The position numbers and the translations under genes are program-made. From Agaricus subrufescens (taxonomy: Eukaryota > Basidiomycota > Agaricomycetes > Agaricales > Agaricaceae), in contig CM057062.1 of assembly GCA_029945375.1 (NCBI GenBank), forward strand, positions 2,991,564 to 3,055,563: a stretch of 64,000 nt of DNA, written 5' to 3'. This document shows positions 45,081-57,013 of this stretch, one piece after another. Numbering within the stretch: position 1 is the stretch's first letter; each line of letters begins with the position of its first letter. The notes under the pieces are model-generated. The model had not been told where the DNA came from. It saw only the letters and a list, made by a program, of their open reading frames with translations, and did not search any database.

Positions 45081-46328
45081 TTTTGTTTTTGATGTCCTTG
45101 GCTCATCATTTGCGTACCGTTATACCTCAAAACGTTGGTTTATACTTTGACTTAAGATATGACGGGCCTCTTTTATTGAAAAATATTCATAACACCCTCT
45201 ACATCATGATTCTGACGTGCCCTATAGGTCCGTCGTAATATACAGCGGACGAATAAACACTTGCCTCGGCCATGTCTTGATTCGTTGAATTGTCGAGCGC
45301 ACCGTCGGGTCACCCGTATTAATCCAATACCTCATTTGCAAATTGTTCAACTCATCCCTATGCGACAACGTAAACACTACTTACCAACATTAGAGTGAGA
45401 TCTGAACAGGGGAATCTTATAAATCAAACAAGGTGCTCGTTTGTAAATAAAAAAGTAAACTCTCGAGCACTTGTTTCACTGGAAGTTTCGCAAGGTCAGC
45501 TGTCATTATAGTGACAATGTGTAATTATCATTGCACGCGTTCCTCCAGTACAGTGCACCACAGTGCCGCAAACATTGTTAATAGGATTCGCCTCTTGACG
45601 AGACCAAGTACGGGCAAGACGTGAAACCAATGTAAACTCTGCATCACACTTTTTCGCGGGGCCAAGACAACGCGAACGATACCATGCAAAGACAAGAGGA
45701 TACATCATACGGATAGAATTTCAGGGATTTAGCATACGAGTAAAAAGACGGGAATAGAATGCAGTATAGTGATACCAGTAGCCAATGAAAAACTATAAGA
45801 ATTTATTTGTATGAGGTAAAAGATCACCCGAACGTCTATAGCTCCACAGAAGATCAACGGATTTGATAGGAGAACACACCAATACCAGATGTCCGAAAGA
45901 TCCGAACAGTCCAATCGCACTCGAATCACTAATCGTTCAAAGATATCTTGCGACGAAACCATAAAGGGAACAAGTCAGCTGGCAAAATTCTCAGAATATA
46001 CAAAACAGAACTTAAGACTCACGAGAGAGAAAAAAGAAAGGAAAAGCATTTCTCAGACGAGCTATGTATGTTTTACGACTCAATCTTGAATTTTATCTGC
46101 TTTATTGTTAGAACTCAGTTTTTGGCGGTGTGCACGACGAAGATGAGCCCTGTGGCGACGTTGATGGTTCGAGGCGTAATCAGTTTCACGGTATCCCTCC
46201 GCAGTAGCGACTACACTTTCATTCCCATGTGTATATGAGTTCGAAGCTCCGGGGTACGGGCTCTCATTGTAGTCCGGCCTTTATTTTGGTCAGTGTCGTG
46301 ATGATTGTTAGGAGATAGGCCAAGTCAT
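45081..46328. other. No recognisable gene
   Basis: AT-rich, with short frames on both strands and no family resemblance. It holds the 3' flank of the GH16 gene. Confidence 0.4.
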
Positions 46329-47827
46329 TTACTGATATATGCGGATTGACGCAAAGTCGAAGAAGGCGTCTGTGAATGCGCTCGGGTTGTTGTTCACAAA
46401 GTCTATTCAACAAAGACCAATGTTAGCTTTTTTGTACTGGTTACACGGTGAATGCAACTGACCGACGCAGGTAGAGGGGCAGCCACTTTGAGCATACACG
46501 TTACCAGCCCAATCACCGCCTGGTAACAAAAATAATGAGACAGAAAGATATATGGTACGAGATTGTTCTTACAGAAAGTCAGATTGATAACGATATTATT
46601 AGCCTTGAAAAAAGCATCTAAATCACAGAAGGTATTTGGGAAGTTGGCAATAGGGATTCCCTGCGACGTATCAAAATCAATTGAGATGTACCATCGGCAA
46701 TTAATCGAGGATATCTTACCCAAGTACGGGGGTTCACCCTAGAAGCTCCGTGTTTGACGTCGGCAGGAACTAGATAAGAGTTGCGGGGCCAGAAATAAAC
46801 ATTGATAACGGAGGAAGAACGTTCTAAAGCGAACCTAGTCCACAGGAGTCAAATTTAAGGCCTGACCGACGTATAGAGGACACGCACCATCCACCACCAT
46901 TACTGTTGAACGAGGGTCCAAAGCTATTGGCCGTTGGGAACTTGACACCACAGCCGGCATTAGAATTGGCCGCCACATCACAATCCAGATCGGCATTATT
47001 TCTACAAATTTTGGCTTTTTATCAGATGTGACAGGCGGTCAAGTGAAAAGATGCACACACCCAGTTTGTAGCCTTAAAGGAGGCATCTTGCACCCTATGG
47101 AGGTGCCACACTATCAGCAAAGTTTCATTTGACGGACAGGAGGAGGCTGACCTTCGCTGGTGTGAAGTGTTGCCTGATTGGGCGATTGGTTGTTCACGCC
47201 TTCAACAATATCAACTTCACCCTAGGCAGAGGACATTCGTTATTGAGCGAATAGATGACTAGTGGGAATACCCACACTATTAGGCCAGTTAGGACCAACA
47301 GTCCATAGCGCTGGCCACGTCCTAGTCAAATATTAAGATACTTGTCGGGGAGTTAAGTTCACAAGACGCACCCGCAACCTTCAGGCATGTGATGAATATC
47401 AAATCTAATATCCGATTCGATGTAAGTAAAACTCCTTAAGTGAGAAGAGTATACGTACACAGCAACATGATGAGTGTAGGCCTTCTTTGAGATAATTCGA
47501 ACGGAATCCCTTCCTGGCCCGTTGGGGTCTAACACCGTAGTCGAGTCTGCACGTAGAACAAAACTACTAGAACTCGGGGCGGTAACCAAACCCTTTGATT
47601 TGGCCGTATTTCCATCGACATAGTTTCTATGAATAGTTATAGGATAGCTTTGAGTCATCAATGGGACATTGGGCTCACACTCGTCCATGTGTCGGGTCAG
47701 AGATGGCCTCGAAATCGAAGAAGTCATAGAAGCCAGAGCCAGTAACAGTATCGGTGAGGGAGTACGTTGCCGAGAGTGCAGGAACGCAAAGAACGAAGAG
47801 AAAAAGTACTTTGAAGGCTGACTTCAT
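46329..47827 (-). CDS. GH16 endo-beta-1,3(4)-glucanase, 315 aa, 11 exons
   Basis: Exons (minus strand): 47827-47679, 47626-47459, 47404-47372, 47321-47276, 47221-47152, 47094-47061, 47001-46888, 46834-46720, 46660-46573, 46519-46463, 46402-46329. The sum is 948 bp with every junction in phase. A signal peptide (MKSAFKVLFLFVLCVPALSA) precedes YSLTDTVTGSGFYDFFDFEA and DPTHGRVNYVD. The catalytic motif is GEVDIVEG, residues 133-140, with E134 nucleophile and E139 acid/base. The cysteine-containing lobes (GCKMPPLRL, NADLDCDVAANSNAGCGV, GDWAGNVYAQSGCPSTCVD) match secreted basidiomycete laminarinases. The likely job is cleaving beta-1,3/1,6-glucan of fungal or plant walls. It appears intact. An alternative upstream Met at 47869 would spoil the signal peptide. 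Confidence 0.95.
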
Positions 47828-48921
47828 GTTGACTAACGATGGCTTCAGGAGATTGGTTGCAGGGTTCAAAGGACGGAAAAGAGAGCAAGGTCAAGTAGTA
47901 AAGACAGTGAGTTCCAAAAAAAATGGAGAGTAACCACCAGCCGCTCGAGTGCAGCAGGGACGCAAGTATGATATGGGGGGGATGGGTATGGTAAAAAGGA
48001 AACCAATGACCCAGGCAAACTAATGACGCTGACCTGACGCTGACAGACAGAATATTTCCGTGACTAGTCACGCGCGCGCCCATCCAAAAAGGGTATAGTT
48101 TCGGGCAGTGGCGGACCTGTTTTTCCGGCAACCGGAACGCCAGCAAATTAAAAGAAACTGTTATACCCAGTGAAGCTAGCGATAGAAATTTATTACGCGT
48201 GCTTGATTTGAGTGGAAAGTTATATGAGCAACTGGGTATGTACTAGCTTTACCATACCGGCGGTTGCACTCCTATCTCAAGCATATAAATACTTGGATCG
48301 TGATGCTGACGCAAAGTCCGCATTGAGCCCGAACGCAGTTAAAGATTCGTATATACGTACCAAGGCGGCTACGCCGGAGCTGAGAACAATCCAATCAATA
48401 TTGATTGACGTCTGTCTGCGAACAAGACGCGAGTACTGATTCGAACTACGAACAGAACGTCAGACGGGATCCATCATTGCTCATATCGGAGGTGGGGCCT
48501 TTTCTAAACCAAAGGGTACGGCGATGGAGTATCAAACGAAAACGGTGCCTAGCTTCAATTTGCGATACGCCATATGCGATACATCAAACACCTTCCACAG
48601 CAATCTCGACATAGGAGTTGCGATTTGACATATCAATTTTGGCTGCACATAAGCCTATTGATTGGGTATCACGGTAACGACTAAGTAACCCAAAAATTCA
48701 GCGTTCGGCGATGAGTTTTACAGCTTAAATATCCTACCCGACCACCTGGAGGCTCCGTGCTAAACAGCAAAAATATCCCACAGGAGGGCCTTTGATAATA
48801 CTCAATGATTCCGAGTCACAGTGAACTGAACATTCCGAAAACACACGTACACTAATTGGAGAACATGGCCGCGAAAATGAGAAAACAAATTAATGCACGT
48901 GATTAAAGGGCGTACTTGGTT

Positions 48922-48925
<4 letters not shown>
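47828..48925. other. Upstream flank of GH16 and left flank of the LINE
   Basis: No gene is seen. The last 17 bp (48909-48925, GGCGTACTTGGTTATCC) are the left copy of the LINE target duplication. Confidence 0.45.
48909..48925. repeat. LINE target-site duplication, left copy (17 bp)
   Basis: GGCGTACTTGGTTATCC abuts the T27 tract here and is repeated exactly at 56997-57013, where the LINE is truncated. Confidence 0.93.
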
Positions 48926-48959
<34 letters not shown>

Positions 48960-49288
48960 TCAAATGATTTATATACCGGCGCCCGATCGCAGTCCAGTCC
49001 TACTACATACACGCAATAGAATTATTTAAGGAGAAAGAGAGAAATCCCTAAACCCAAGACATCGTGCCACCTTCCAGCTCAAACTATGCATCCTCCATGG
49101 CAGGGCTCCAGCAGGTCGCAAGGAAAATGAGGTCAGTATTCCTTCCCCGGATCGAGACAGAGACACGCCAATCAGAACTTAAACACCAGACCAGGCCTCC
49201 ATCCAGGCAAGGTCTCGTCCCTTTGCCCACCCTCTAAGACCACTAAGGGAATATCATCCCGGAGTCCTGGGGTTTCACCCCCCATAAG

Positions 49289-49769
49289 TGTTGGAATCGT
49301 ATTGTAATAGCTAGATCTGACCATCAATGGTCAAACGAATCAATACAGCGAAGTCCATGTATACCCATGGACTTCTAGACAATTATCTAGAATATTCTAC
49401 GACTCCAGGTGATCGCTACACGAGTCCAGGATCATAGCGATCCTACTACATGACGCAGATATGCAGCACAACCAATTATAGTATGTACATTATGCTTTAT
49501 CTCATGTTCTACAACATTCCATGCCCTGTTTATATTATATGCATCTACCTGTCTCCTTAACTATATATGTACTTCGTAGTCTACCATGTTATGTATAAAA
49601 GGCTGAAATACTTGAGTATTTCGGTAGCTCAAAAAACCATCTATTTTGTCTATCTCGCTCTCGCATTAACTTGCTCTCTAAAGAACTCCACTGAAAGTAT
49701 CCGTTATATATCCACACAGGTGTGTATATTACTCCGTACTCCTGCGCAAGCTACTTTGCTGCTTCGACA
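49289..49769 (+). repeat. 5' LTR of the copia element
   Basis: 481 bp. It contains the TATAAAAGG box (about 49593). It differs from the 3' LTR at four positions in its first third, by hand alignment: ATGG/ATAG, AACG/AATG, AGCGAAG/AGCAAAG and AGCGATC/AGCAATC. Confidence 0.95.
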
Positions 49770-49781
49770 GGTTATGGGCCC
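49770..49781 (+). other. Primer-binding site: half-tRNA initiator-Met type
   Basis: GGTTATGGGCCC directly follows the 5' LTR. It complements the anticodon stem-loop region of eukaryotic initiator tRNA-Met (GGGCCCATAACC), as in copia-type elements that prime from an internal cut of that tRNA rather than its 3' end. The match is from memory of the tRNA core. Confidence 0.7.
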
Positions 49782-50019
49782 CGAGATGGCCGCTGGATTT
49801 ACGAACGGTCTTAATCCACCGTATATCCATGGAGTATGACACATTCTGTCAACCCCGGATTATCTCGGACTTATCAGTCCACTTCTTACGGAAGCTATAT
49901 ATTCATCCTGAATACCAATTGTCCGGATCACTAAGTGCTATCGTTAACATTTGCCCCATTGAAACCTCATCTTATTTTTCCGTTTTAAATCACGGATCTA
50001 ATCTCCTATATCCACACAG

Positions 50020-53000
50020 ATGTCGACCAACAACGGAGTATCTGCCAGTATCCCAGAGTTGACTGGGGTTAACTTTGCTGAATGGAACATTAAGATGCGG
50101 GCTTTTCTCCAGTCTCATAATCTGTGGGGCTACGTCTCAGGCTCTGTCATTAAACCTACAAAACTTGATGATTTGGCTGAATGGAGCGGCAAGGACGAAC
50201 AAGCTGCTGGCTTCATCACCCTTCGTCTCCACTCCTCATTGCTCCACCATGTCGCTCCTGATGTTACCAGCAAATCACTCTGGGACGTACTCGTAGCATC
50301 TTATGGCACTCCGGGTACTGCCTTGATATATTCTGAATTCCAGAACATCATGCGCATTCGCATATCTCCTGACCAGGACCCTACTGCTGACCTGAACAGT
50401 CTTCGGGCCTCGTTCAGTCGTCTCACCGCGGCAGATGCCAAATATTCCATCGCTAGTGAACTGCAAGCGATGATATTACTTGCCGCTCTACCCTCTGACT
50501 GGGATGGCGTTGCCTCCACTATCCTCGCTACTACCAAATCGACTAGCCTCACTTTTGACAACGTTGCGGTTGCCATAAAAGAGGAGTATGTCCATCGATC
50601 AGCGAATCCATCCGCATCCGTTTCTCGTATCTCTGGTCTCAAGCGAAAAGGAGATCAGAACCCCTATTGGAAAGACCAAAAGGGGTCTAGGAGATTTCCT
50701 CCCAGGAACAAAGATGCAGATGGACGTCAGAATGATAATCGGAAACCTAGCTACAACCGAGGATCACAGAGAGGACGCGGTAACTTCAGAGGAAGAGGAA
50801 ATAATCACTCTCATCGTCATCAACATAACTCTCATAATCATCCGCAGTCTCATAATCCATCCCATAATCATTCCAACGATCCCCATACCTCTAACGTCAG
50901 TATGGAGTTTGCTTCTCCTTCTATCCTTCGGTCTCTATTTCCCATTCTGTCCACCGCCGACCTTCCTGATCAATACCATCCATCCCTGACTCCGCATGAG
51001 ATACGCCTTCGTAAAATCAGGGCTTATCGTGCACAAAAGAAGAGATCTTCTTCCACGTCCTCGGATGTCTCAGTTGGCCTGGGAAGACTTATAGATCGGA
51101 TCTTTCCTGAAGGATGCTCTCCCAATCCCATCATTCCTCTCGCTGAACGAATCTCTACTCCTCAGCCGAGTGAAAGTGATGATGAGAGTAGTGAGGCAAG
51201 AACCGATGATGATAGAGAAAGTGAAGGACCTTTGGAGAACGAAGGATCTCCCCCCTTCAATGAGAATGATACTCATTCTTCCAACACGGATTATGTTGCT
51301 AATGACACCGTCGTTGATGATGATGAAATTGACTTAGGAGAGGATGAGCAACCGCTCGATGAATCCGAAGAGGATTCGGGCAGTACAGGATCGGAATTTT
51401 CTTCTGAAAAAGCTGTTGCCATGGAACTCGAGCAAGGCTCGTTCCGCTCAGAACCCGATATCCCAGGGGCCTTTGCTACTGCCGAGAATGACTTTGAAAT
51501 GGTCACGGCGAGTGCATATGACATGCAAGTAGCTTTCTCTTATGACATACAAATTATTACTTATAATTCATATCAGACCAATCTACGAAGACGAAGGATT
51601 TTTCGTCCCCACCATATCTGCGGATATACAGATGTAGATCGGACGGATAAATTAATATGTCATAAGGAAATTGCTGCCCCTGTTGTATTGCCTGACGATG
51701 TAATCAATTGCCCCAGTTGCGAAATTTGCAATAATGTTGATTTGTTTCCATTTAACAAAAATGTGTATTGGTTATTTGACTCTGGTGCTTCGTCTCACTT
51801 CACTTTTGAGAGAAAGGACTTTGTAGAGTATAAAGAACTCTCAAGTCCCATCTTGGTAGAAACGGCCAATAAAGATGCACCACTTCGGATAACCGGCACA
51901 GGGACTGTGGTAATTACCCACGAAGTTCTCGTTGGAAATAACATGTTGACACGAACCACGCAACTGTGGCCAGTAATGCACATGCCGGGTTCAGGGCAGA
52001 GACTTATCTCCACCGGACAATTGACTAAAACAGGTCTGACTATTGTGTCAAATGCTGAGCATACCTCAGTACTCGATTCAGAGGGACAACCGATGTTCAC
52101 AGCGCTTAAGGGTGCCGGGAAGGGAACACTTCATTATCTCAAATCAGACATTCTTCAAAGTGAAGAACTAGGAATGAAGGGAACGATTGCCGATGATTTC
52201 TATTTCACGTGGCATCGACGATTGGGACATCCATCCGAAAGAGTCCTATGCCACACTCCCTGTAACGTTCAGGGAATGCCGGATCAGCTGTGCGATCAGC
52301 CCAAGGGTCAGATATGTCCTGGATGTGCTTTAGGCAAGATGCCTCAGAAATCATTTCCTGATTCTTCCAAAAGGGCCAAACGCCCCTTAGAACTAGTCCA
52401 TTCGGATTTAATGGAATTTCCTTCCCTGTCTTATCATAAATACAAGTGGGTTGTCACATTTTACGATGATTATTCGGCATATCTGCACACCACATTCCTT
52501 CGAGAGAAATCAGGAACCTTCGAAGCTTTTAAACAATTCAAGTCTCTGGTGGAAAACAGCAGAGACTTATGTATCAAAAGGTTTTGGACCAATTGAGGGG
52601 GAGAATTCATGTCCAATACCTTCAGCAAGTTTCTGTTGGACAGTGGTATTACCCATGAGACGAGTGCTGCGGACGTTCATCAACAGAACGGCCGTGCAGA
52701 GAGAATCATACGTACTCTTCGCGAAAAGTCCCAAAGTATGAGACTTGAAGCCTCGCTACCAGATTCCTATTGGGAATTTGCACCCGAGACCGCCATTCAT
52801 ATTTATAACAGAACGCCGTTATCTAGAAGGAATTGGATGACGCCATTTGAGATTTGGCATGGTCATAAACCTGATGTCTCGTACCTCAGGACCTTCGGGT
52901 GTGCAGCCTATGTCTTTATTCCCCAAAATCAGCGTCACAATAAGCTGGCACCTTCGTCTGAATTAATGATTTTTGTTGGATATGAGGCAGGATCGAAGGT

Positions 53001-55131
53001 GTACCGATTCATGAGAATGCAAAAAGGTTCCTCGATCTACGTCGCAACAACAGCCTTATTCGACGAGACTTGGTTCCCTTGGTCTGCGGATAAGGTTCGG
53101 CCTGGCTTTGGCAGTGTTCTGACAGACCCATCCGATTCTTTATCACCTCTCTCCTTCATTCCTCCTCCTGCTGTACCAGTTCCCCCAAACGAGTCTAACA
53201 GTGAGAAAGGAACAAACTCACCTCCGAGTACTCCCAGGAGAGAGACACACAGACCAAATGCCCCCATTTCACCACCGCCTCGACCTGATCCTAATCGCAT
53301 TCGCCCTCGACGCAAAGTCATTCCTCCCACTCAGATGGATGTGTTCGTTCCAGGAGACAGACCATTGTCTCCAACACCTCCTGTGAGAACATTGCGTCCC
53401 AGACACACAATTCGACCTCCTGCACAACCTGGTAATGTCCATGGAGATCGACATGCGCCTGTAAACATCACGGGGTCATCCTCATCCAGGAATGAAGTTC
53501 CTGATGCAATTTCTGACGTCGCTAGACTTGCTCAGGAAGGGGGAGGAGAGTTTGTTAAATACCTGCTTTCGATGGCACACGATGCACACTCGAGTCACGT
53601 ACCTCAGACCTTCAATGAAGTTCTTAGCCTTCCTGAGGATGCTCAAGACGAATGGCTTGAAGGCGCCTGCAGGGAAGAACTTGATGCTCTTAAAACCCGT
53701 GGAGTTTATGAATTAGTAAACTTACCTAAGAACCGTAAAGCGATCAGGAATTGCTGGGTCTTCAATGTCAAACAGGATGGACGAAAACGAGCAAGGCTCG
53801 TAGCAAAGGGCTTCTCCCAAGTCGAGGGAGTTGACTTCGACAAACTTTTCTCTCCGGTTGTAAGATTTGAAACTGTTCGTCTGCTTCTGTCCTTGGCAGC
53901 TCTTGAAGACTGGGATTTAGAGGCTCTAGACGTCAAAACGGCGTTCCTTTATGGAAAGTTAGATGAAGAAATCTACATGGAACAGCCGGAAGGTTTTATC
54001 ATACCTGGCAAAGAACGTATGGTCTGGAGACTTCATAGAGCATTATACGGCTTGAAGCAAGCTAGCCTAGCATGGTGGCGAGAAATGAACTCGTCCATGC
54101 AATTATTAGGCTTCAGACGAATCTCTTTGGATGCAGGAGTATTCATTTTCCAAAAAGGCAATTCGATAGTTATAGTGATCGTATACGTCGACGATGCCCT
54201 CTTTATGGGAAATGACAAGAAACTCCTATTGCAGAAGAAAAATGAGTTTATGGAAAAATGGGAATGTCGCGATTTAGGGGAAGCTAAGGAATTCTTGGGT
54301 ATGACGTTAAACTGAAATCATCACAAAAAGATCCTATGCCTGGATCAAAGAACTTATCTACAGAAAGTTCTCAAGCGATACCAAGTAACAACTAAACCCA
54401 CCAACATTCCTTTACTGGCCGGATACAAACCGCTTCCCAACACTGAACATCCCAATTCCGAAACTCGTAGGTGCTTTCAACAGGTCATTGGTTCACTATT
54501 ATACATCATGCTTGGAACCAGACCAGATATCACGTATGCCGTTATAAAATTATCACAATTCAGTGTAGACCCTTCTCAGGATCATCTCGAGAAAGCTCTG
54601 TACATTTGTCGATACTTATTGAAAACCCCTGAATATTCTCTTGTATTCAATGGTGGATCAGGCAACGGACTTATCGCTTACTCGGATTCAGATTGGGCAT
54701 CTGATCCGATAATGCGCCATTCCACAACCGGATATCTTGTCACTCTCACAAACGGACCAATCTCCTGGCTGAGCCGGAGACAAAAGACAGTGGCATTATC
54801 ATCCACTGAAGCCGAATATATGGCTATGTCCAATTGCTGTCGACAGCTAGTCTGGATTCAATCTTTACTTCGCGAACTCAACTTCAATCTTCCTTCTGTC
54901 CCTATTTACGGCGACAATCAGGGTTCGATATTTTTAGCTTCGAACCCTGTACAGGAGCGAAGAACGAAACACATTGATATTTGTTTTCATTACATTCGAG
55001 AATGTATTGAAGAAGGCAAAGTTGAGGCAATAGTTGATGGAGAGGAGAACCCTGCAGATCTCTTCACCAAACCGTTATCGCTCGACAAGTTCAGAAAGTT
55101 TAGATCTCGTTTAGGAATTGAGTTCTACTAA
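50020..55131 (+). pseudogene. Copia Gag-Pol polyprotein with two in-frame TGA codons
   Basis: A single frame of 1703 codons starting MSTNNGVSASIPELTGVNFAEW. Gag (residues 1-300) has no CCHC knuckle; instead an Arg/Gly-rich stretch and a His/Asn-rich tract (about 50790-50885) follow. Protease: LFDSGASSH, D587. Integrase: a zinc-binding H...H...CPGCALGK block, then HSDLMEF, D796. The next catalytic position reads Asn at 858 and is followed by TGA at codon 859 (52594-52596). Glu 894 in NGRAER is 36 positions further, as DD35E requires. Reverse transcriptase: YVDDALFMG. A second TGA is at 54313-54315, after EFLGMTLN. RNase H: STEAEYMAMSN and RRTKHIDICFHYIRE. It ends at 55131. With a lost integrase acid and two stops the copy cannot transpose alone. 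Confidence 0.92.
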
Positions 55132-55163
55132 ACGTTGCCCATGACTACCTTCCCTTGTGTAGC

Positions 55164-55172
55164 GAGGGGAAG
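55164..55172 (+). other. Polypurine tract
   Basis: GAGGGGAAG sits immediately before the 3' LTR, where plus-strand DNA synthesis is primed in LTR elements. Confidence 0.75.
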
Positions 55173-55653
55173 TGTTGGAATCGTATTGTAATAGCTAGAT
55201 CTGACCATCAATAGTCAAATGAATCAATACAGCAAAGTCCATGTATACCCATGGACTTCTAGACAATTATCTAGAATATTCTACGACTCCAGGTGATCGC
55301 TACACGAGTCCAGGATCATAGCAATCCTACTACATGACGCAGATATGCAGCACAACCAATTATAGTATGTACATTATGCTTTATCTCATGTTCTACAACA
55401 TTCCATGCCCTGTTTATATTATATGCATCTACCTGTCTCCTTAACTATATATGTACTTCGTAGTCTACCATGTTATGTATAAAAGGCTGAAATACTTGAG
55501 TATTTCGGTAGCTCAAAAAACCATCTATTTTGTCTATCTCGCTCTCGCATTAACTTGCTCTCTAAAGAACTCCACTGAAAGTATCCGTTATATATCCACA
55601 CAGGTGTGTATATTACTCCGTACTCCTGCGCAAGCTACTTTGCTGCTTCGACA
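55173..55653 (+). repeat. 3' LTR of the copia element
   Basis: 481 bp, same boundaries as the 5' LTR, followed by the duplication ATAAG at 55654-55658. Confidence 0.95.
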
Positions 55654-55841
55654 ATAAGTGTTAGTCGTTCTATCTGCCAGAAGCCCGGTGGGGAGTACCG
55701 GGCTTAACCCAACAGCATCGACGAAACACTGCCCCCAGACCCCAGTCACCCGTCGAGACCCCAGAGACAGCAGAACCCGGAACTACAACACTCACCCTTC
55801 AAGAGGGACCCCAACCCAGTGTGTCCCGAACAGCCACTCTC

Positions 55842-56996
55842 TTACTCAGGTGAAAACCGCACATGAATCTCTTCCAGCGGCTCCTCGAACGAAAATATCC
55901 ATGGATTATCCTTGAGGTAGACAAGGACCTCCATGAGGGTCATAAACCGCTCTTGACGTCTGGCCCGGGCGAGTGCTTCGCACTTGTTAAGTAAGTGATC
56001 ACAGGTCTGGTTCGCACCGGACCAGCAATAGTGGCAGTAGGTGGTGATAGAATCGCCCACATTAAAACGAATCCTGTACTCGGCTGTAGGCCCGTGGTTC
56101 AGGATGAGTCTCGTGGCCCTTGCACACATGCGAGGCTCATTGATCAAGATGTTTGACAGCCAGCTCCCACCACCTACGTAGGAGGGGGCCATTAGTCCTT
56201 TCCTGGGATTCACAGCACTCTTGTGAAACTCTATAAACTGATTTCCGCGGAAATCTGGAGAGCAGAACAGACGGTGCCACTCATCCATGCACGCCTTCTG
56301 AACCCGGCGGTGTTCAGAGGCTAAAGTAGTCCAAGGCGTACCATTCTCGCCGAAGCGGTAGTACGCCTGGTGGTTCTTGAGGTCCCTGGCAGAGACCCCG
56401 GGCAGACCCCATCCCAGGTGATTCCTGGCATGGACGAATATGACCCTGGCTTCCTCAAACGTGGAAAGCCATGGCCTAAGTCGACGGGCAGCAAACAAAG
56501 ATAGCTGCTGACCCGAGTGTGGTTTTGGATCCATCAGGACTCTCGCCATAGTAATAGCGCCTGTGAATATGACAATGTTGCGCACCCACGGGACCTTAAG
56601 GCCCAGGTCGATGGCACGTGTGAGACTATCCAACTCAGTGTCCTGCCGAGTGGAGTGTCCCAGTGGGAAGGAGAAGTCTTGTTTAAAGCCTTCGCCACCT
56701 TCTCCCCAATCCCATTGAGCCGTGGCAGCCGAAGCCGCCTCAAGCTCGCCCTTGGGGTCCACCGAAGCAGCAGTCCCCAGAATGACTGTTTGTGGGACTT
56801 CCTCATAGGAAGTCCGAAGGCGGGTGAGGCGCAAGATGTCAGTGTCATCCTTAATCGCCCCAGCTGGTGGAGAATCAACGAACGAGATCCGATCGCCGAA
56901 ATCATCCAAGATGCGGTATCCAGGTCGGGCCTCCACGCAGTCAGCCTCGAATGGTTCCTGGACACTCGGAACAGCACGACCCAAGTCCGAAATGAA
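55842..56996 (-). pseudogene. LINE ORF2 C-terminal part: degenerate RNase H and zinc-knuckle region
   Basis: An open frame to the truncation point at 56996; Met 56984 is an internal residue. It shows an RNase H-like layout. Positions usually Asp are replaced: ILGTAASVDPKG lacks the DG(S/T) motif, and IVIFTGAITMAR has Gly where IFTD is usual. The DTELDSLTRAID helix keeps its Glu. HSGQ and EARVIFVHARNHLGWG follow. The tail ILNHGPTAEYRIRF...CHYCWSGANQTCDHLLNKC is the CCHC-type cluster seen after reverse transcriptase in fungal LINEs. The reverse transcriptase and endonuclease are missing because of 5' truncation. Confidence 0.82.
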
Positions 56997-57013
56997 GGCG
57001 TACTTGGTTATCC
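56997..57013. repeat. LINE target-site duplication, right copy
   Basis: Exact second copy of GGCGTACTTGGTTATCC, adjoining the truncated LINE 5' end. Confidence 0.93.

Larger units (their letters stand above)
49289..55653 (+). mobile_element. Ty1/copia LTR retrotransposon, 6365 bp, nested in the LINE
   Basis: 481-bp LTRs (49289-49769 and 55173-55653) start TGTTGG and end GACA. A 5-bp target duplication ATAAG lies at 49284-49288 and 55654-55658. The LTRs differ at four sites, all transitions. The Gag-Pol order protease, integrase, reverse transcriptase, RNase H defines copia. Removing it restores a continuous LINE 3' untranslated region. Confidence 0.95.
48926..56996 (-). mobile_element. 5'-truncated LINE (non-LTR retrotransposon), interrupted by a copia element
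   Basis: Minus-strand orientation: truncated 5' end at 56996, C-terminal ORF2 sequence 56996-55842, 3' untranslated region to 48953 and a poly(A) tail seen as T27 at 48926-48952. A 17-bp target duplication flanks it. Net length without the copia insertion is about 1.7 kb. Truncation, A-tail and duplication are the classic products of target-primed reverse transcription. Confidence 0.92.

Noticed and set aside
50075..53936. Additional frames overlapping the copia Gag-Pol
   Set aside because: They are shadows of the main frame on other frames or the opposite strand.
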